Source of the DNA: Cladobotryum mycophilum
Taxonomy: Eukaryota; Ascomycota; Sordariomycetes; Hypocreales; Hypocreaceae
DNA: 64,000 bases
Reading direction: 5' to 3'
Assembly (NCBI GenBank): GCA_036429605.1
Contig: JAVFKD010000015.1
Location: 1,573,421 to 1,637,420 of the forward strand
Position 1 is the stretch's first letter, and each line of letters begins with the position of its first letter. The translations under genes and the position numbers were made by a program. Shown here piece after piece: positions 48,212 through 59,969 of the stretch. The notes under the pieces are model-generated. The model was given only the letters and a program-made list of their open reading frames with translations, ran no database searches and had not been told where the DNA came from.

Positions 48212-48699
48212 AAGATTATTGTCAGATGATTTCTTATTTACGGAATGAGACGATTTTCTTACTGAATGGGATGGTTTTGGGAGGTTTGAAGAAATGGAAA
48301 CGTGTTTTATTGGTCAAGTGAGTTGAGTGAGTTGAATGCAAGGTGGTTAGGGTGAACGGGTGGCAGCCAGCTGGTGGACTTGGGACTCTCTGAGAAACGT
48401 CAACCTGCCATCTACGTTACAACCCCTCATCAAGGTACAACTTTTTCACGACCTCGGGCCTGCAAATTTGAGAACTTCATCGTCAAAGCATATCATAGTA
48501 CGGGATTCTCCTATTAGTTAATCGACATCGAATTCCCTTCGAATGAGCCCAAGGCTTTGAGATATTCGCCTGGCCTTTTGCTCACGGCTAGCGAAGCACC
48601 CTACGCCCACCAACTTCCTATACAGCCCCCTGCTCTCCAACTTTTTTTAGCATCGCAGCCCCTACGTCTCATGTGTCTCGTCCAGTAGACACCGCTAGG

Positions 48700-51071
48700 A
48701 TGCCGCAAAAGAAAATGGCGGGCCCCTCGCTGTTCTGCGAGTGGGTGGTCGGTACCACCATAGGCTCCGCCCTCGGCCCCCCGCGCCCAAGAAGAAACCC
48801 AAGAGGCGGAATGTGGTCAGGGTGCAGGTGACGACTGATGATGAGAGGTGCGAGGATACGCTCAAGGTCACCTATCCGCGGCCCGAGTTCCAACGGGCGA
48901 AGAAGGCGAAGGAGGCGGCGAAAAAGGAACCCGAGCAGACACCCCAAGGGACATCTGAGGAGAAGGTTGAAGATGAGGGCGAAGAGAAGGCTGGAGAGAT
49001 AACTGAAGTGACGACAGAGAAGAAGACTGAAGGAAAGACTGAAGAGGTGGTCAAAAAGGTTCGGTTTGAAAAGGCGCCAAAGAAGTCTGCGTTGAAGAAG
49101 ACAACTGCGACATCCTCCGAGTTAGAAGAAAAGACCACCGAGTCTAGCACGGAGGTCTCCTCGTCGGGAGACACGACTTCAGAAGCACCATCGTCGGACA
49201 GCGAGGCTTCAGACAAACCGTCCAAGCACAAGAAGGCGCAAAAGAACAAGAAAAGCGAAAAGCACGTCTCCAGCAATGAGAGCTCGGGAGACTCTGAACC
49301 TCACCCCACTTGCGATTGCACAAACTGCGCTCGAGCCCGGGTGAAGCCGGGGAAACAGGGCAAGGCAGTTGAGAAGAAGACCAAGCAAGTCGAGAGTGAG
49401 ACTTCAGAGTCTGACTCTGAGCCCCCACCGAAGCAAAAGTCGCCCGAGTCGAAAAGGTCAAAGAAGAAGGCCGAGAAGAAGTTGGAGGAATCCGAAACGT
49501 CTGGGACTGAGGGCGATACATCTGCATCCGAGTCGGTCAAGGAGAGCGAGGCTGAGGAAAAGTCTAAGAAGAAGGAGTCTGAGAAGAAGCAAGAGAACCA
49601 AGGCAAGAGGAAGAATAAGAAGCAAGAAGAGAAGTCTGATAACGAGGAAGACGAAGAAAAGAAGAAAGAGTCTCCCAAGAATAAGAAGGGCAAGAAGGGA
49701 GAGCAAAAGGAAGAGAAGCAGGAAGAAAAGGCCGAGGAAAAGAATGCGACTGAAACGCCTGCTAAAGAAGCGACTCCCGATAAGGCTGGAAAGAGGGTTA
49801 AAAAGGTCAGCCGTCACAAGGGCAGCTATCCGGAAGCGTTCCCTCATCCTAACCCACGCCGTCCCAATCTGATTTCTCCTATCCGTGCTGAGGTCTTGCA
49901 GACGGAACGCGTGGTTGAGACGCCCGAGGACCCTCCCCCAAACGCATACTATGACCCCGTTCACAATATCGTGCGTGTGTATCACGGCCCGGTATATGGG
50001 CACCATGGTCACTCACTATACCCCCGACGAGACTCGAGCGCCCGCCCGCTTCCCATTGGCATGCCGCATCCTACGCAGAACCCCTACTACAATGGCTTTA
50101 ATAGCGTGCCGCAGCCGACTGGATATGATAACATACCTATTACTCAGGGTATGCCAATACCCGCTTGGAGCGCCATGGTTCCTCCTCCTGGCTTTCCTGT
50201 TATGCCACCAACTGGCGTCCCACCACCCGGAGTGCCCCCGGCGTGGGCTGAACAGCATAAGAATAAAGGAGCCTTTAGTATGTCCGGGGCAAATCCTGGA
50301 CCGCCTTCCAGTAAAGACAAGGACAAGGCCGGAGAAAACAACGTTGTACCGGAAGTCAAGCCCAACCCTTATTATACGGGGAGGAAGGTATCCGCCTTTA
50401 GCAATCTGGGAAGTCACCGCACCGCCTCCAACGCAAGTCCTCGACGTAGTAAATTGGGCTCACCCGCTGGGTCGAACAAGAATGGTAGCAGCTCGAGGGG
50501 GCCATCTAATGGGCAGCAGAACGGATGGGACACTGCGTCGAAGCAGAATGCTGGTTCGTGGGCGAATAATGACCAGCAGAATGGCCAGTGGGGCGATGGC
50601 GGCGGCGGCGGAGGAGGCGATAATACGCAGCAGACGGCGGGAGACTGGGCGAATACCAACAAGCAAAATAATAATGGGGACAATACATGGGGAAATACGG
50701 ATGGGAACACGGGAGATACTTGGGGTCAGACGGCAGCCCCCGGAGATACAACCTGGGACCAAACCAACGATGGTGGGACCTGGGGCGAGCAGGCGAACAA
50801 TGGAGACTCGACATGGAACAACGATGCCAATGCGACTTCGACTTGGGATGCTGGGAACAATGTTGGGAACACTTGGGAATCTGGCGATCAACAACCAGCT
50901 GCCAACGATGACCCGGGTGATGAGCCCGCCGTGGACAGCAACGTCGGCCCTTCTGGCTCAGAGAAGATGCCGGGTAGTTGGCATTCCGAGAATGATCCCC
51001 AGGTGCCTGCGCCTGCTTGGGGAGATCCTACCATGGCGGCTAGTACTGGTGGTCAGATTGATGGGTGGTAA
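48700..51071 (+). CDS. Disordered Lys/Glu-rich protein with Trp/Gly/Asn repeat tail; apparent frameshift near start
   Basis: No named family recognised. The ATG at 48700 opens MPQKKMAGPSLFCEWVVGTT and then loses the frame. The long frame from about 48790 (PKKKPKRRNVVRVQVTTDDE..) has no ATG of its own. One extra C in the C6 run at about 48778-48783 would join them into about 790 residues. Alternatively a 44- or 47-nt intron without good signals could do so. After a conserved-looking head (VTTDDERCEDTLKVTYP), residues about 70-370 are a charged KKxE/EKK stretch with Ser-acidic clusters and one CDCTNC motif. Then comes a Pro/Tyr/His-rich middle with two NPYY motifs. The last 185 residues hold 14 Trp in Gly/Asn/Thr surroundings (TWGN, TWGQ, GTWGE). 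The composition suggests an RNA-associated or scaffold protein, perhaps Argonaute-hook-like, which is an inference. Confidence 0.7.
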
Positions 51072-51471
51072 GTTGGTTTTTTTTTAAACTCAAGGGGAGT
51101 GAAGCATGAGAGGTGGGGGAAAAGGGGGAGGGAGAGGACTGCGGAAGGGAATAGTTTATGGGAGGGAAAATCTGGCTTTCGTGGAGATTGCTGATGGTGG
51201 ATTGATGACTTAGGGGTTTTATTTGGTGAGGAGACGTGCTATGTTTCTTTGGTTCGTATGGGAAGAGGGAGTCTTGTTGTTTTCGTGAAATTAGCTTATG
51301 CCATTTGATGGCCCTCGATGGCCGTTATTTGGTACGGATGATGAGATCTAGATTCTTTACAAGACTCTATTTCACGTAGGGATATGAGAACGATGCAGCA
51401 CAGCTTGCTTCATAGTAAGCATCACCCACCGTGGGGTACTCGTATAGTTCATTTAGCAGATCCGGTCACAG
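51072..51471. other. Intergenic, end of the disordered-protein gene and 3' end of the tandem array
   Basis: Convergent 400-bp gap; G/T-rich in the sense direction just after the stop codon. No gene seen. Confidence 0.5.
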
Positions 51472-52861
51472 TCAGTTCATATGGTGTTCATATCTTATTG
51501 AAGAGGGCATTAAATAAATACAAAAAAACTCTTGGCACAATGGGCAAGCTAATTTCCTGAATCTTATCGAGCTGAATATTGTTCTGTTTTCTAGGGGAGG
51601 AGCCTGATACCCCGGGTGGGCCGTCCAAAAGCTGGGCCATTCCAGGGGTTTGTAATTAGTGAAATTCCTTATTTCCATACGTTCCTCGTGTTCCAGCCCG
51701 AACTTCTTTAGGTGTTGAACCATCTGTATTTCATGATGGACATTCTGCCATTCTAGATCCATGACTGGACCTACCAAAAGACGCAAATCATACTCTATCT
51801 CACCATAGCCACTCTTATCCGGATGACTCAGCTTCTCCACGATCTCATAGGATACATCATCTGGCATCTCATTGGAGAGCTCTTCCCAAGTATGTCTCCA
51901 CTCCGAATAATCCGGGTCTATGAAATCCATGTAGATAGTCCCGTTACGGGTGACATTAAAATAACAGTCGTTTATGACTCTCCGCCGGTCAAAGGCCACT
52001 CTCCTTTTGTACACATGATCAGATATCAAGTATAGAATCCGGTCATGTTCATGTAGCAACGGATCCCCCACGTGTTGGCGCAGCTACTAAAGATGCTAAT
52101 GTCTCGGAGGGTAGGGCAGGCGTCGATGAAGGGAAAGAGGTAGCCTGAGATCGTTTGTGCCCAGCGCAGTTGGCTGTAGGGCAGGTGAAGGGGGAGGTTT
52201 TCTACGACTTGCAGTTGTGTGCATAGGCGGGGACTTCTCGTCACCGAGACGAGAGGTATCTTGCGATATGTCGACTGTTGTAGAACGTGTTCGGGGAGTT
52301 CTGTAAAGCAAATATGGCGGAGAGCTTGTTGCCTGGTAGCTGTGATGCTTAAAATGTACGTGACAAAGTCCAAATCCGTCTAAAAGTAGAATGTATTAAT
52401 CTGCAGAGGTGGATTCAGGTAAACAGGAAGATTTAGCGGCAACAGATAGAAAGGAAGTAAAACTCACCTTGTAAAAGATCATATGCTCTCTCTGATCAAG
52501 GTAAAAGAGGCGGCAAGTTTCCAGGATGGCAGTGAACGTCCGAACGATATGGGGTTGATACGAACTTGTCTGGATCCTGCGGTGGTTTTCTAAGAAGTGG
52601 AGTAATGCAATCAGATGCTAGGACCAATTTCCAAATATGACATCGCATCTACTCATTGTTAGTACAAGAGACTTAATAAATGACTTTGCACGTGTAGCTT
52701 AAAAAATAACAGACCTCCACTGGCAGGCGTTGGAATAGCTTATTCCCACTTCCAGGCTCCCTGTTGAGAGAGTAGTTCAATTGATGTATGCTGTTATAAT
52801 ACCAGCTAGGTGAAAGATTACATTCGTTGCCATAGAACCAACTGGTGTGAGAGTCCTCCAT
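51472..52861 (-). pseudogene. Tandem family copy A (2EXR/DUF7730-like), disrupted
   Basis: Follows the three-exon plan of its neighbours. Exon 1 is 52861-52715 and ends in NKLFQRLPVE. Exon 2 is 52648-52468 and starts MRCHIW; it should end ILETCRLFYLDQREHMIFYK. Exon 3 starts at 52379 with TDLDFVTYILSITATRQQALRH. Exon 2 has 181 nt and changes frame between its two ends, so one extra base (or two missing) lies near 52585-52600. Exon 3 stops at 52026 soon after CYMNMTGFYT. Another frame then stays open to 51472 with a protein-like but unrelated sequence (CYFNVTRNGTIYMDFIDPDYSEWRHTW..), lacking the family's C-terminal HPxxLxPLI motif. It may be a decayed copy or a gene with a divergent C-terminus and further splicing. 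Confidence 0.6.
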
Positions 52862-53520
52862 TTTGTGGACCCGGAGTCGAACTCGCTTTGAGGGAGATGA
52901 GGTATGGGTTGAGGGGAGGCGAGCAGGTTCTCCTTTATAGCCCAGCATACACAGTATCTTCAATATTGAGAGGCAATTATAGTAAATTCAGTAGTTGAAA
53001 CACACATTGTCACTCATGATTCAAGTAACAAACCACGATTCAGTCACCATGTGCAACAGTAGGACGTGTGGCCAGGATACATCTACACGCAAGTGATAAT
53101 TTAAACAATCACCATAGAAACTGAAACAAGTCACAAAATGTTATACGGCACGTCATATTACTCAAACGTAATGACACGGGTGTGGTTACTCGTTAATGCC
53201 AACTCAACGGCTTTGGCGCATCAGTTTGGGGAACACGAGCACGTGGCGTAGAGACCTTACAAGAATAAAGCCAAATATAACCACATAATTAGGATATAAA
53301 AGAATCCGTATTCAGGAGTGTAACTACGGTAAAAGTAACCATAAGAAGTAAGAAGTAAAGCATTGCAGGTATATTACCACTACGGCGCTTAAGCTCATAA
53401 CTGGCACAAACTCATCTTCAATGTATTCCCTAGAATTTTCCTATCTATGTGTAGACTCAGACATCGGCTTCCGTAGACCTCTGCTACCGGCAAGCGGGAG
53501 CCCTACTTTTATTCGCACAC

Positions 53521-54995
53521 CTAAACATGGCTTCTTTCCTTTTCATCAAATCTCTTCCCGAGCTGTGCAAAGCGCTCAAGAACTCGCCGCTTTTGGCGCC
53601 TGTTTGACCATGGTAGATCCCTAATCAGAGGAAGTACATGGTCTGGGTGTGCTGTATGGCCATCAACTGCCGCGTTGTGATACTGCCAAGCAAGGATTTT
53701 ATAGATTTCAGCTACATGCCTCTGGGAGACCACTTCCTTGAGCCGAGGCGTGAAGACCTCCTCCGAAGTCATCCATTCTGAACTATTGGCCTGCTGAAGA
53801 ACGACGTCGCAGTGCTCATCGGTGGCAACTGCAGGTATGCGCTCCAGATCAAATGTCTTTGCGCCGTTCCGACGAGCTCGAGTGCGACTGGAGACCATGG
53901 CCGACTCATGGCCGCGGGATTCGCCAAGTGTGTGAAGAACTAGTTTACCCAATGTTCTAGCAATCCCCCGACGAGATGGCAAGTGATTCAAGAGGCTGGG
54001 CCGAGATTGCTTCAGCCGATGGAAGAGGTCCCATACATCCCTCAAGGTTTCTTTGCCCTTCTTCACCTGTCGCATTACGACATTGCGGCCTTCGTGCCGG
54101 TTAGTCCAGCGGATATCGAATCTGTCGACGCTCATGTAACACCGGTAGCTGTAAAACTTTCGAATGTAGACGCAGATAAGGCTAGGGCAGGATGTGATGA
54201 GAGCAACCAGGAACTCTGAAATTTCTTCAACCCAGTCACCGCTAAGAGGGTTGCATGAGGGAAAGAAGCGGTGCTTGAAAGTCCGAAGCCCTGTGCAGAG
54301 ACGTAAAACGGCAGTATAGTCGGACACGTCTAACCTCGGGTCTCGGTTCCAGCAGTCTGCCTTGAAGTGCTCGGCGAAAACAAGATGGCGGATAGCTTGT
54401 CGCTTCCTAGGCGTGATGGCCAGGATATAATTAGCAAAATCGCGGCCGTGTCCAAACTCGAATGTGTGATGCTAGATGTATCAATCAGCGGCGCATGCCC
54501 TTCTGGACCAAGGGAGATTAGCAATAACCTTGTAGAATAGCATGTGCGTTTCTTGGTCGAGCCAGAAGAGCCGACAGGTCTGCAGAATGGCATTCAAGTG
54601 CTTGATGGACTTTCCCTTTGAATTGAACCTATCCAAAGGGGGCGAAAACCTTGCCTCAATCGGTACGCGCTCCTCAGAATAGCAGCTATACAGTCTTCGA
54701 CTGGGAGTAATAGTGTTGCCGTTGCTGAATAGAACGTATTCCCAGATGATGCACCGGATCTACTCATAATCAGCAATAGACACCCAAAGCCCATGGATAA
54801 GCTTTTAGCCATTATTTGTACAAGTCATACCTCAACCGGTAGGCATTGGAACAGTTTGTTCCCACATCTAGACCGCGCGGGGGGCCTCGACTGGACCGCA
54901 TTGCTATCTGATATGTGTGATGATGGTGAGTGATGAGACTCAGTATTGGATCTGCCATTATAATCTGGCGGTTGGCTGGTAAAGGTGTCTTCCAT
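53521..54995 (-). CDS. Tandem family copy B (2EXR/DUF7730-like), intact
   Basis: Exons 54995-54831, 54759-54529 and 54471-53521 encode 448 residues; introns are 71 and 57 nt, both phase 0. The head (GNKLFQCLPVE|IRCIIWEYVL) is the LPxEIRxxIW signature of fungal 2EXR/DUF7730-type proteins, an F-box-like region. It is followed by ILQTCRLFWLDQETHMLFYK and then FEFGHGRDFANYILAITPRKRQAIRHL. A leucine-rich-looking middle and a C-terminal motif (YHNAAVDGHTAHPDHVLPLIRDLPW) shared with copies C and D complete it. Such genes are greatly expanded in filamentous fungi and mostly uncharacterised; an F-box-like adaptor role is speculation. This is the only copy in the array whose whole reading frame is open, so it is the reference for judging the others. 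Confidence 0.78.
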
Positions 54996-55488
54996 TCTGT
55001 CGACTAGCAGTTGACTGGACCTAGAAAGAGAGATGGAAAAGGGGAAAAAAGGTTCGAGGGAAGATGAACAAGCAGCCTCCTATTATCCAATTTAGAAAGT
55101 CGCTTCAATGCTATGGCGTAGTGCAAGTGAATACGACCGTTAAGTTATCCGTAGCTATGTAGTGCCTCTTGTGTAAATCATCATTTATTCACTCTTTACG
55201 AGAGAATAGATTCACGTAACGACGAATGATTCCATCAGCATAAGACGAGTTCTGGAGGCGTACAAAGTGTGTTGTGTAAGAGGCACCTAAGCACACGAGA
55301 TCTTCTCAATTAAAAGTAAAGAAATAGCTATTATATTTACAAATGAGCATCATGCCCCCAAAGAAATATCATAAAATTACCAGCACATCGCCGCTTTATA
55401 TCCCTCAATGTTAGATCCAGGGTATCCCTTCACCCTCACTTTAACAATCACAGAACTCGCGACATCTTCCACCAAAGTCTCCGCGCTT

Positions 55489-56944
55489 TTACTTCTTGCA
55501 AGCCTTCTTGGGCGTCTTCTTGACACATTCAAGGCTTTCCTTGCGATCAAATTTATACCCGAGACGTGCAAAGTGATCGATGACAGTATTGCGAAACTCA
55601 ACATTCGCCCATTTGAGATCCTTGATTAGAGGGACCAGTTGACGCGGGTGAACCGTATGCCCCTTTACAGAAGAGCTGTAGTATTGAGAAGAAAGTAATT
55701 GATAAATGTCATCAAGGTAACTGTAAGAGTCTTTCTCCGGGAGTTTATGAGCAAACACCTCCTTCCAGGCTTTCGAGGCCGGAGCGGTACCCTGCTTGAG
55801 CATGATCCTGCCATCTTCGTCGCTGCGAACCTCGCTGATTCTGTTTGACTTGAACGTCTGGAGAAGCTCGGAAGGAGATGGCTCCGCTTCAGCTTTGTTG
55901 CGCGTGGGAGCCTTTGGCGCATTCGCCATGCAACGACACCCGCCAGGTTGTCTGAGACCTGTTCGCTGGAACGTTCTGATAATTTCACCTCTTGAGGCGC
56001 AAAACTGACCACGGTCAGATCGTAGTGGTTGAGGAAGGCGTAGAATATTCCAGCCGAGCTGTTCCATGTTTCCGCCCTTGATTGTTGATGAACCTTTGTG
56101 TCGTAATTTCGGACCATCTGTCCAGTCGAGGTGCACTTGGTCAACGTATACATCTCTCTGAACGCACGCATTGTTATCCATTGTGCACTTGATTTCAATT
56201 ACACGCAGGTTAGGACAGGCTTTCAGGACTGTCATGAATGTGCCAAAGAGTCTCGTTTCCCATCGAGGCCTACAAGAGGCAGGCATCCGAGAGCTGTGGC
56301 ATGCCAGACTTCGAAGTCCGGTGCAGAGACTTATTGCAACGTCAACATCGGAATGAGTCACAGACGGTGACCGCACGATGGATGAAATGGCGGCGTGGAT
56401 GAAGCTCCCCCGAAATGGACGTGACGAATGGCTCGCCGTCTGCTAGGCGTAATACCTATAATGTACTGGACGAAATCGTATCTTGAGTCAAAGCTGAATA
56501 TGTGACACTGTTGCCGTTAGTAGGACTCTGAATCGATGTGAATGGAACTGAACCTTGTAGAAGATCATGTGTGCTTCTTGGTCAAGCCAGAACAGACGAC
56601 AGGTCCACAAGAGTGCGTTGAGCTGTTTGACAGAGCTGCGACCTTTTTCGCTGGCCCGAAAATCATCAGTCAATCTTCTAGGGCGATGTATGGGCCATAT
56701 CTCAAGACTGTTGGTTGCCAGGACGTATTCCCAAATAATATACCGGACCTACTCATGGTCAGTTGATACGATTCGGCAGCCTGAGAACATCTAAAGAGAG
56801 CCGGAAAACAGGTCGCCAAGTACAGACCTCATTCGGCAGACGCGCAAAGAGCTTATTACCATCCACCCGGGCATGCTGAAGGGGCTTTGGTTGGGCTCCC
56901 TTGGCCTTGCGTTTCTTTGCTGCACGTTTGCCTCGTTGAGGCAT
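55489..56944 (-). pseudogene. Tandem family copy C (2EXR/DUF7730-like), single frameshift
   Basis: Exons 56944-56828 (basic head, then GNKLFARLPNE), 56748-56554 (VRYIIWEYVL .. CRLFWLDQEAHMIFYK) and 56507-55489. Introns are 79 and 46 nt and sit at exactly the positions seen in copy B. Exon 3 begins in one frame (CHIFSFDSRYDFVQYIIGITPSRRRAIRHVHFGG) and ends at a TGA near 56360. The rest of the family sequence (SDVDVAISLCTGLRSL .. HTVHPRQLVPLIKDL) continues in the frame one base away from about 56376. One missing base near 56375-56400 explains it, and restoring it would give a length close to copy B. The C-terminus is Lys-rich (KKTPKKACKK). Either a young pseudogene or a sequencing error. Confidence 0.7.
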
Positions 56945-57776
56945 GGCTAAGGTATCAAGCCAACCCCGACTGATCAGAAAAGGGTTGGTTTTAAGATCCT
57001 AGTTGAAGATGGGAAGCCAGGAGAAGTCTCAAATGGGGAAAATGAAGTGCAAGAGAATAGTGAAAGCCAGCAAAAGAGCAACCCTTTATATCCCAAGCAA
57101 CATCTCCAAAGGTCAAGCAAAACACCTCGAGAGAATAAAGTTCCTCAAGTAATTAAAATCCAGCCAAACTTCTTCAATAATCTACCCAAGAGTCACGGGT
57201 TAATATTGATAATTCTCTTCCTATTCACCCCTCCTTCCAAGTAACCAACCGGTGTTGAGCAAAGTTGAGGCATCTGGTGCTCGAATGCTACGCTCTTGTG
57301 ATAATAAATCTCCAGGCAAATGCATGCATCATTCCGTTTCCATTCTGAAAATAGGGAACAACGCCGACCAACCACTGTTCAGAAAACGCAGAAAAAAGGA
57401 TCTAACGTGGTGTCATGAGCATCGAGACAGCGGGAAAGTCTTGGCCAAAGAAACCGTTAATGTAAGAGACTTGATCAATAGCTCTGCAACACTATCAAGA
57501 TTATCTTGTGCAGATACACGTCCTGAAAGTAGCCGGATTCCCGCGCAAACGCTTTTGTTCAATGGTCTCCCAATACGCCTGCAACAAGTGAACGCTCTCC
57601 TTAAATGCCTACCAGTTCCCAAATCTGAAAGCATGCAACGCTACCCAAACATTCATTCTCCATGTCTGTATCGGCTCCATGAGCCGCCTCAGCTCCTTCG
57701 CACGACGCCTGGCCTTTTCCTTGGCTATCCTTCGATCATACTTCTTCCCAAGCATCTCCAACCGCCGGGCCAACCG

Positions 57777-59124
57777 CTATTTGAAGGTCGATTCGCGAAA
57801 TACTTTGTCCAGCTCCGGAATCAACCACCTCGGGTGCACCACCGAGTTATCCAGCACGGTGTTGTGATACTTCCACAAAAGCAATCGAAATGTCTCCTCA
57901 CAACGTTCAACTACGCAATGCATGTTCGAGTAGCGCACATCGACTCTATCCACCCAACGGGTCCAAATGGGAGAGCCCTCTTTGCGCGCCTCCACGCTCC
58001 CATCCGCGCCGATTCGAAAATCGTGCAATCCATCCTTAGTATGCGCCCATATGCAGTATTGTTTCTTGTTTCTGAGTTGAGCGCGAGTGCGCTGCGAGAC
58101 GAGGGGCATATCATCAACGACATGCCGGTCCTCTCCCCATGTCTTCAACATCGTTTTCACGAATACTTCCGTGAACCTACCGTCGTCCTTTGCAGAAGAC
58201 AGCGTAGAGTCCATCTCTAATTCCCTCGGGTGACGGATCAAAGTCCACAAATTTCGGATTCGCCTCTTGGTGACTCTAAGATTATTGTCCTACAAGGTGC
58301 CTATAGGCCCAGGAGGGGTTAAGCTCCATGATTCTCGGTCAATCTTTAACTTGAACCAGTTACTGCTCTGATTGCCCGCGGAAACCGTGAAGCTGCGGAG
58401 GAGAGGGCATACCCTGGCGATATTCTCCAAGCTTTCAAACAGGGGATTGACTAACGGATTCGTCATAGGTTGACGTGCAGGATGAATGAGATATCGGTAT
58501 CTTATGGTTCGAAGATTCCTGCATAGAGTCAAGGTCCTAAGGGATTCAATAGGATTAAACGACCAAGGGATATGATAGATAGGTTCAGGATTTAATAAGC
58601 CAATATAACGGATGGCACGTCGTTTCTTCGGCGTAATGGCCAAAATGTATGAGACCAGATCGAACGGGGAGCCAAATGAGAAATTGTTAAACTACCGAAA
58701 GGTCCATTCGTTAACATTAGTCCCGTGAATAGTGTCTCCAGAGGTAGAACGGGCCAACCTTGTAGAAAGTCAGGTTGATTTCTTGGTCTATCCAAAATAG
58801 GCGACAAGTTTGCAGCACAGAATTTAGAGTATTCACAGTCTGATGCTTTTGTTCGTCCATAAATCTCTCTATACACGATGCTCGATGTTTGTATTTCGGA
58901 GTGATGTATCCTGATTCATCGATCAAAGTGTATTCCCAGATGAGGAATCTGATCTACTCCATATCAGCGACATCTTCCTTGCTTAACCAGTCCCGTGAGC
59001 TCCATGTAGAGCAACGTACCTCGGCCGGCAAGCTCGCAAAAAGCTGATTCCCGTTTCTGGAATGGTGTGAGATGTCAGGGGCACGTCTATTTACAGCCTT
59101 GCGACGGCGGCGGTCAGGCGGCAT
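57777..59124 (-). pseudogene. Tandem family copy D (2EXR/DUF7730-like), in-frame TAG
   Basis: Exons 59124-59020 (Arg-rich head, GNQLFASLPAE), 58953-58759 (IRFLIWEYTL .. CRLFWIDQEINLTFYK) and 58691-57777. Introns are 66 and 67 nt, phase 0, at the family positions. Exon 3 is open except for one TAG at 58290-58292. The frame on both sides is the same and both sides match copies B and C, including the C-terminal YHNTVLDNSVVHPRWLIPEL motif, which is slightly shortened. If the stop is real it removes the last 170 or so residues. The stop does not coincide with an intron that would keep the frame. About 404 residues without the stop. Confidence 0.7.
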
Positions 59125-59969
59125 CGTGTGCGGTTTTTGGCCAAGACGCGGATCTTGGCGGTGGGGAAGTGGGAATGTGTCATGCCAAGTGGCAGATACA
59201 TATATATGTTGGAATTAAAGATGAACAATAGTACATGGCTCTGGGATTGGGTATAAACTTCACGTGGCAGCGCCAGAATAGAGGCCAAGGACAATAGGTC
59301 AACAACCTGATGATATTTTTGCATGACATCTATAATCAAAACATCGACAGAAGAATGGATGCAAACACAGCAAGACGCAGTACATACCAAACAGATCGTT
59401 ATTTCCTTGTGTATATTCATCTCCTTTCTGTCCCTATTCCTCTATATATATAGTCAGGAACGTACCAAACGTACCATGAACGCGAATACCAAGTGCTACC
59501 CTCACCGCTCCCTCATACCACTGAAGAGATAAAAAAAAGCCAAAAAGAAACAAGGCAAGTGTTGTCAAAATCTTTGTATGAAAAAAAAACGCGCTTGATT
59601 GTGTGTATAAATGCATGATAGATTCATGAATCTAGAAGCTTGATACTGTTGGTCTCGAAGTGTAGCTGTTTTGGTCGTATGCGTCAGGGAGCACCTCCAA
59701 GGTGGTCACGATAACGGGCTGATGTAAATGCAAGTAGCAAAAGCATAAATTGTGTGGTATAATTTGGTAGAAGGCGGAAAACGAATAACAGTGCTCGAGC
59801 TATTCAGAGAATGTTACAGCCGTGTAGAGACCTGGACGACTGTCAATACAGAGTCAACGAAATGGTCCGGTGGAGATGTACACAGTCCAGGAAAGCATAT
59901 ATTTAGCTCAAAGCTAAAGAATACTATAACGCAAGATGAAGAAGAAAATGACAAGATGAAAAAATCTAC
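59125..59969. other. Intergenic between the tandem array and the RING-LON gene
   Basis: About 0.85 kb, AT-rich, no supported gene. Holds the promoter of copy D and the 3' flank of the RING-LON gene. Confidence 0.5.

Noticed and set aside
47400..51071. Horizontal transfer of the G-rich kinase and Lys/Glu-rich genes
   Set aside because: The codon use is odd but the kinase is an ordinary fungal-type enzyme; composition alone is not enough.
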